Both the position numbers and the translations under genes were made by a program. From the NCBI GenBank assembly GCA_900708905.1, contig CAADRB010000051.1:133740-197739 (forward strand): a stretch of DNA of 64,000 nucleotides, written 5' to 3'. The notes below the pieces were generated by a model that was not told where the DNA came from, did not search any database, and saw only the letters and a list, made by a program, of their open reading frames with translations. The DNA is from Hymenolepis diminuta. Lineage: Eukaryota; Platyhelminthes; Cestoda; Cyclophyllidea; Hymenolepididae. Positions 60,721 to 64,000 of the stretch are shown here, piece after piece (position 1 is the stretch's first letter; every line of letters starts with the position of its first letter).

Positions 60721-63700
60721 TTCCACATTATAAACTTTCACCTCCTACGTGTTTAGGTGTTTTTCTTGTCATAGGAAGTTAAAAAATAATCTGTAAATGT
60801 AAAACTTCCTAGGAGCTGCCACAAATACATTATTATGATGGCATATATAATATATTAAATTGAAATGAAAATTGTATGCTTACAAGTTGATTTACTAATT
60901 CCAGTTCTTAACCATAACGAATTCATCCACCTGGACCTGGTAGTCTGCCAGTTCGTGGATTGTCTGCCGATCTATAACAGACTATTAACTAATGTCAAAT
61001 GTTTAATTGAATAGTTTTCCGTCTTCCCACCTTTTATTGGCGGATGGTTTTCTAGTAAGCGGAGATTGATTACTTATCCACCATCCAAGTCGCAACTTTC
61101 AATTAATATTTTCTACAAACGCTTAAGGTTATAAAGTACTCTATTAATAATTCTGTCAATAGTGTTAAATGTGACGAAATTTCTGGAAATATGACGAGTA
61201 TAAAACACTTCGGTATTTCCAACCATTTAAAAAAATGAGGTATTCTAAATGCATCCAATTCATTTCTATTGAATTCCATTAAAATAGGAGGCACTACAAT
61301 ATATATTGCAGCAGTAAAATTGACTTTATGGTCAAGAGGTCATAAAGGGGCTCGGACATCAAGAATAAAATGTTAAACAAGAATAATAAAAAGTGAATTG
61401 GGAGCCACCGACGGAATAATAGCTTACACAACATATAATCATATTTTCTGTTATTTATTAAGTTAGTATGCAATATACTAATCAAATAAATGAATTAATA
61501 GCTATAAGGATACAATGTGGGAACGGAGTGGGAGGATATAAGCTGCAAGAGTTTGAAGTTGGAGAAGTTTGCACTGAATTCAATGTCCATATTGCGGATA
61601 ACAGTAGGATATGTGACGTTTTAACCATACCTATCTCGTGTAGAATTGGAAACATTTAAAAATTGGGCATCTAAAATACTTATTAATCGTTACGCCGGTG
61701 GAACAGTGGTTCCGTTGATAGTGTAAAAGCATGGCTTTCTTTTCTGCGAACATTCACATACATTTGACGGTCTCATACTTCAATCTTTTCCCTTAAATTG
61801 TCTTAAGATTAAACTTTGGAGATGGGGATCGAAATTAATAGCTATTTTAGCCTTGAGAAATCGGTCGAAGCAAGGACGGCCTTCTCATTTTGATTGATTT
61901 GCTTTAGTTGCGACTTTATGGAAGCTTTCTCGCTAGTACTTCTTGGTACTTGATGACTAAAAATGCTGGTATAAAGACGTTAGACCAAAGCATTCACTTG
62001 GGAATATTATATTAAATTTCTTTTCGTTAGTTGGAAATCATGCAACATTCTCTCGCTTCAAATCCCGCTCCTCCCTCTACCTCAATGTCCGGACGGCTTC
62101 AAAATGACTCATCAAAAAAATTGTCATTTCATTCGTTAATGAGTGGGATTTAGAACTCAGTAGTATTTTTTTACACATCTGTGATAGGGCTTTTAAATAT
62201 TTTCAATCAAGATTAAATGGGCTTCGATAACCGTGATTCACCATGGCGACTAGATGGAATATGGAGGGATTTATTCACTTATTGATCGGCGATTTTTCAG
62301 CAATTTAAAAAGTATAATTTATTGCCTTCAATTAATTAGATATCATTTAAGGGGTTGAAAATAGGTCAAAGTGACAATTTTCATAAAAAAGAACACTGTC
62401 TGCCTTCTTAAAAAGGGAAGAACAAGTAGATATTCTTAAGTCAATCAATTCTCCAAACTGCATTAATCCAACCACCGTCTTTTTACCCATTTCATAGCAG
62501 AAATCGTAATTTTCTTCAATTTTTCGTATCACCTTGAGTAAATACAGTTTACGGAACTCTGCATTAATCCGTAAGCTGATAAACTGCCTGGTAAGAAAAT
62601 TCAGCCTTCTCAACCATTCGAGGAAATAACAAAATGAAGAGCTAAGACCGACACTTCTTCATTAAACAATAACAATGTTTGTTGTTCACTTTTTACCTAA
62701 TGTACATATACAGTTAATGGATGCAGGTTCTAATATTTCAAAGTTCAATTTCAGGTTATAAAATTTTTACTCTGATTAACTAGTCGGATTAATTATTTCA
62801 ATGAATCTTCCAAACAGTAATAAAATTTTTATTTGACATTCGACTGCAATGTAGTACCTGACTCCGGGACACTTACTGCCTTGATTTTTAAACTACTTGA
62901 ACCCCTGAATTATGTTGTGATTAGCCGAAGAATCTTGAACTAATAATTTGGGTGTTTATTTATTTTCATTTCAGGGCAAAAGAAAATTTCAATCGTTGGA
63001 AAACATTCAAACACATGGGATGGAAAGATAGTCCAGTTTTAATAGAAAGAGCAATATAACTGAGTCAGCAATCATACGAGCTCCGAGATCAGAAAGTCAA
63101 TATTTAACTGCCTCTCCACGCTTGATACGGCAGAACAAGACCGATAAGACAATGGACCAGTAGATGAATGATGGTTAACCTCACCATGCTGTGATTAGCT
63201 GGAATGATGTTATCGATAATATGGGATTAATATGTCAATGCAGTAGCATTTTTTCGTTCCTCAATGGATATAAATAAAAGTGTCCTCAATGAGCTTCACA
63301 ATTTCTATCACCCTCAAAGTCATTCATCAAATCTCATCTACGCTTTTGTATAGCTCTAGGGTCATTGAAAGTAAATCGCTGATTATACTAGCTTTCAGTG
63401 GTAGCCAATTCTTTCGATATTAGTAATACATACAAATCTCAAAAAGATGTGTGAAAGTAGTCTTTATGGTTCTAAAAGCCTTGTTGTTCTATTTTATTTT
63501 GGATTTAATCAGTTATATTCGGCTTGTATCTGCGGGCACTTCTAGTGTGAGTCAATACACAAAGATTTGTCCCGGTGTTCTCGATTGCTTTCATCATCAA
63601 AGCCTTACCTATGTGTAGCCAAAACAAACTGACATAACAAAATAGTTGACATGGTGATTTATCTTTATCCAAGACTTAAAAAACAAGTATGCTACCCGCC

Positions 63701-64000
63701 AGTTAAAAGAACGAGCATACTGAAAATTGCATATACCAGTGAAAAAAGTTATACAGAAAACGAATTCAGCAAACTCAGTTTGTTGATATCTTGAAAAGTT
63801 ATGGGCAACGAGCAATCGCTAATTCAGAGCGATTGTAAAGCAACCTCCTTGAATTTTTCATATTCGTACCTAGTCACCACCAAAATCGAGAATTTTCTCT
63901 AAGTACTGGATTGAGTCACGAATGCGTTGATACGGACCAATAACTGAACAAGTTGCTGTTATATTGACCGCAAATGATCCCCTCCGGAGTTCGGCGAATT
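60721..64000. other. AT-rich stretch without a supported gene
   Basis: Open frames at 61103-61659, 62347-62613 and 63609-63815 show no recognised domain, signal peptide or paired splice sites. Nothing further was identified. Confidence 0.5.

Overview
This is eukaryotic, intron-containing, AT-rich DNA with few genes. The two conserved genes are metazoan families (a glycosylated lysosomal membrane protein and an LHFPL tetraspan). A third gene is built from tiny symmetric exons behind a signal peptide, like the micro-exon genes of parasitic flatworms. Gypsy, LINE, mariner and maT-type remnants fill most of the rest. I infer a flatworm (platyhelminth) nuclear genome; that assignment rests on gene architecture, not on a species match. 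No operons, ribosome binding sites, CRISPR arrays, rRNA or convincing tRNA genes were seen.

Layout. 1-1226: decayed DNA transposon with 14-bp terminal inverted repeats and a transposase C-terminus. About 4971-6377: small five-exon gene on the + strand with TATA box and poly(A) signal, predicting a 99-residue secreted or GPI-anchored Ser/Thr-rich peptide. 6.5-21 kb: gene-poor, with gypsy debris (6570-6720, 10740-12060), a dispersed repeat, a degenerate tandem array and a GC-rich island. 21059-22364: mariner copy 1. 26104-26436: tentative two-exon secreted-peptide gene (+). 26935-32250: GLMP orthologue on the - strand, six exons assembled by splice phase and homology. 29677-29955 and 32828-33120: LTR-like direct repeats, one inside and one upstream of GLMP. 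35811-51342: LHFPL-family gene on the - strand, four exons, with an 11.4-kb first intron carrying a maT-type transposon and a gypsy integrase remnant, and a 73-bp GC-AG second intron. 53027-54178: mariner copy 2, partly identical to copy 1. 54-64 kb: dispersed repeats and a LINE reverse-transcriptase remnant.

The genes do not form a pathway. GLMP belongs to lysosomes, LHFPL to the plasma membrane or junctional complexes, and the micro-exon-type gene probably to the parasite surface or secretions. Most open reading frames are chance; the real coding sequence lies in short exons that had to be joined across introns. All splice models come from reading consensus sites and phases by eye and lack transcript evidence.
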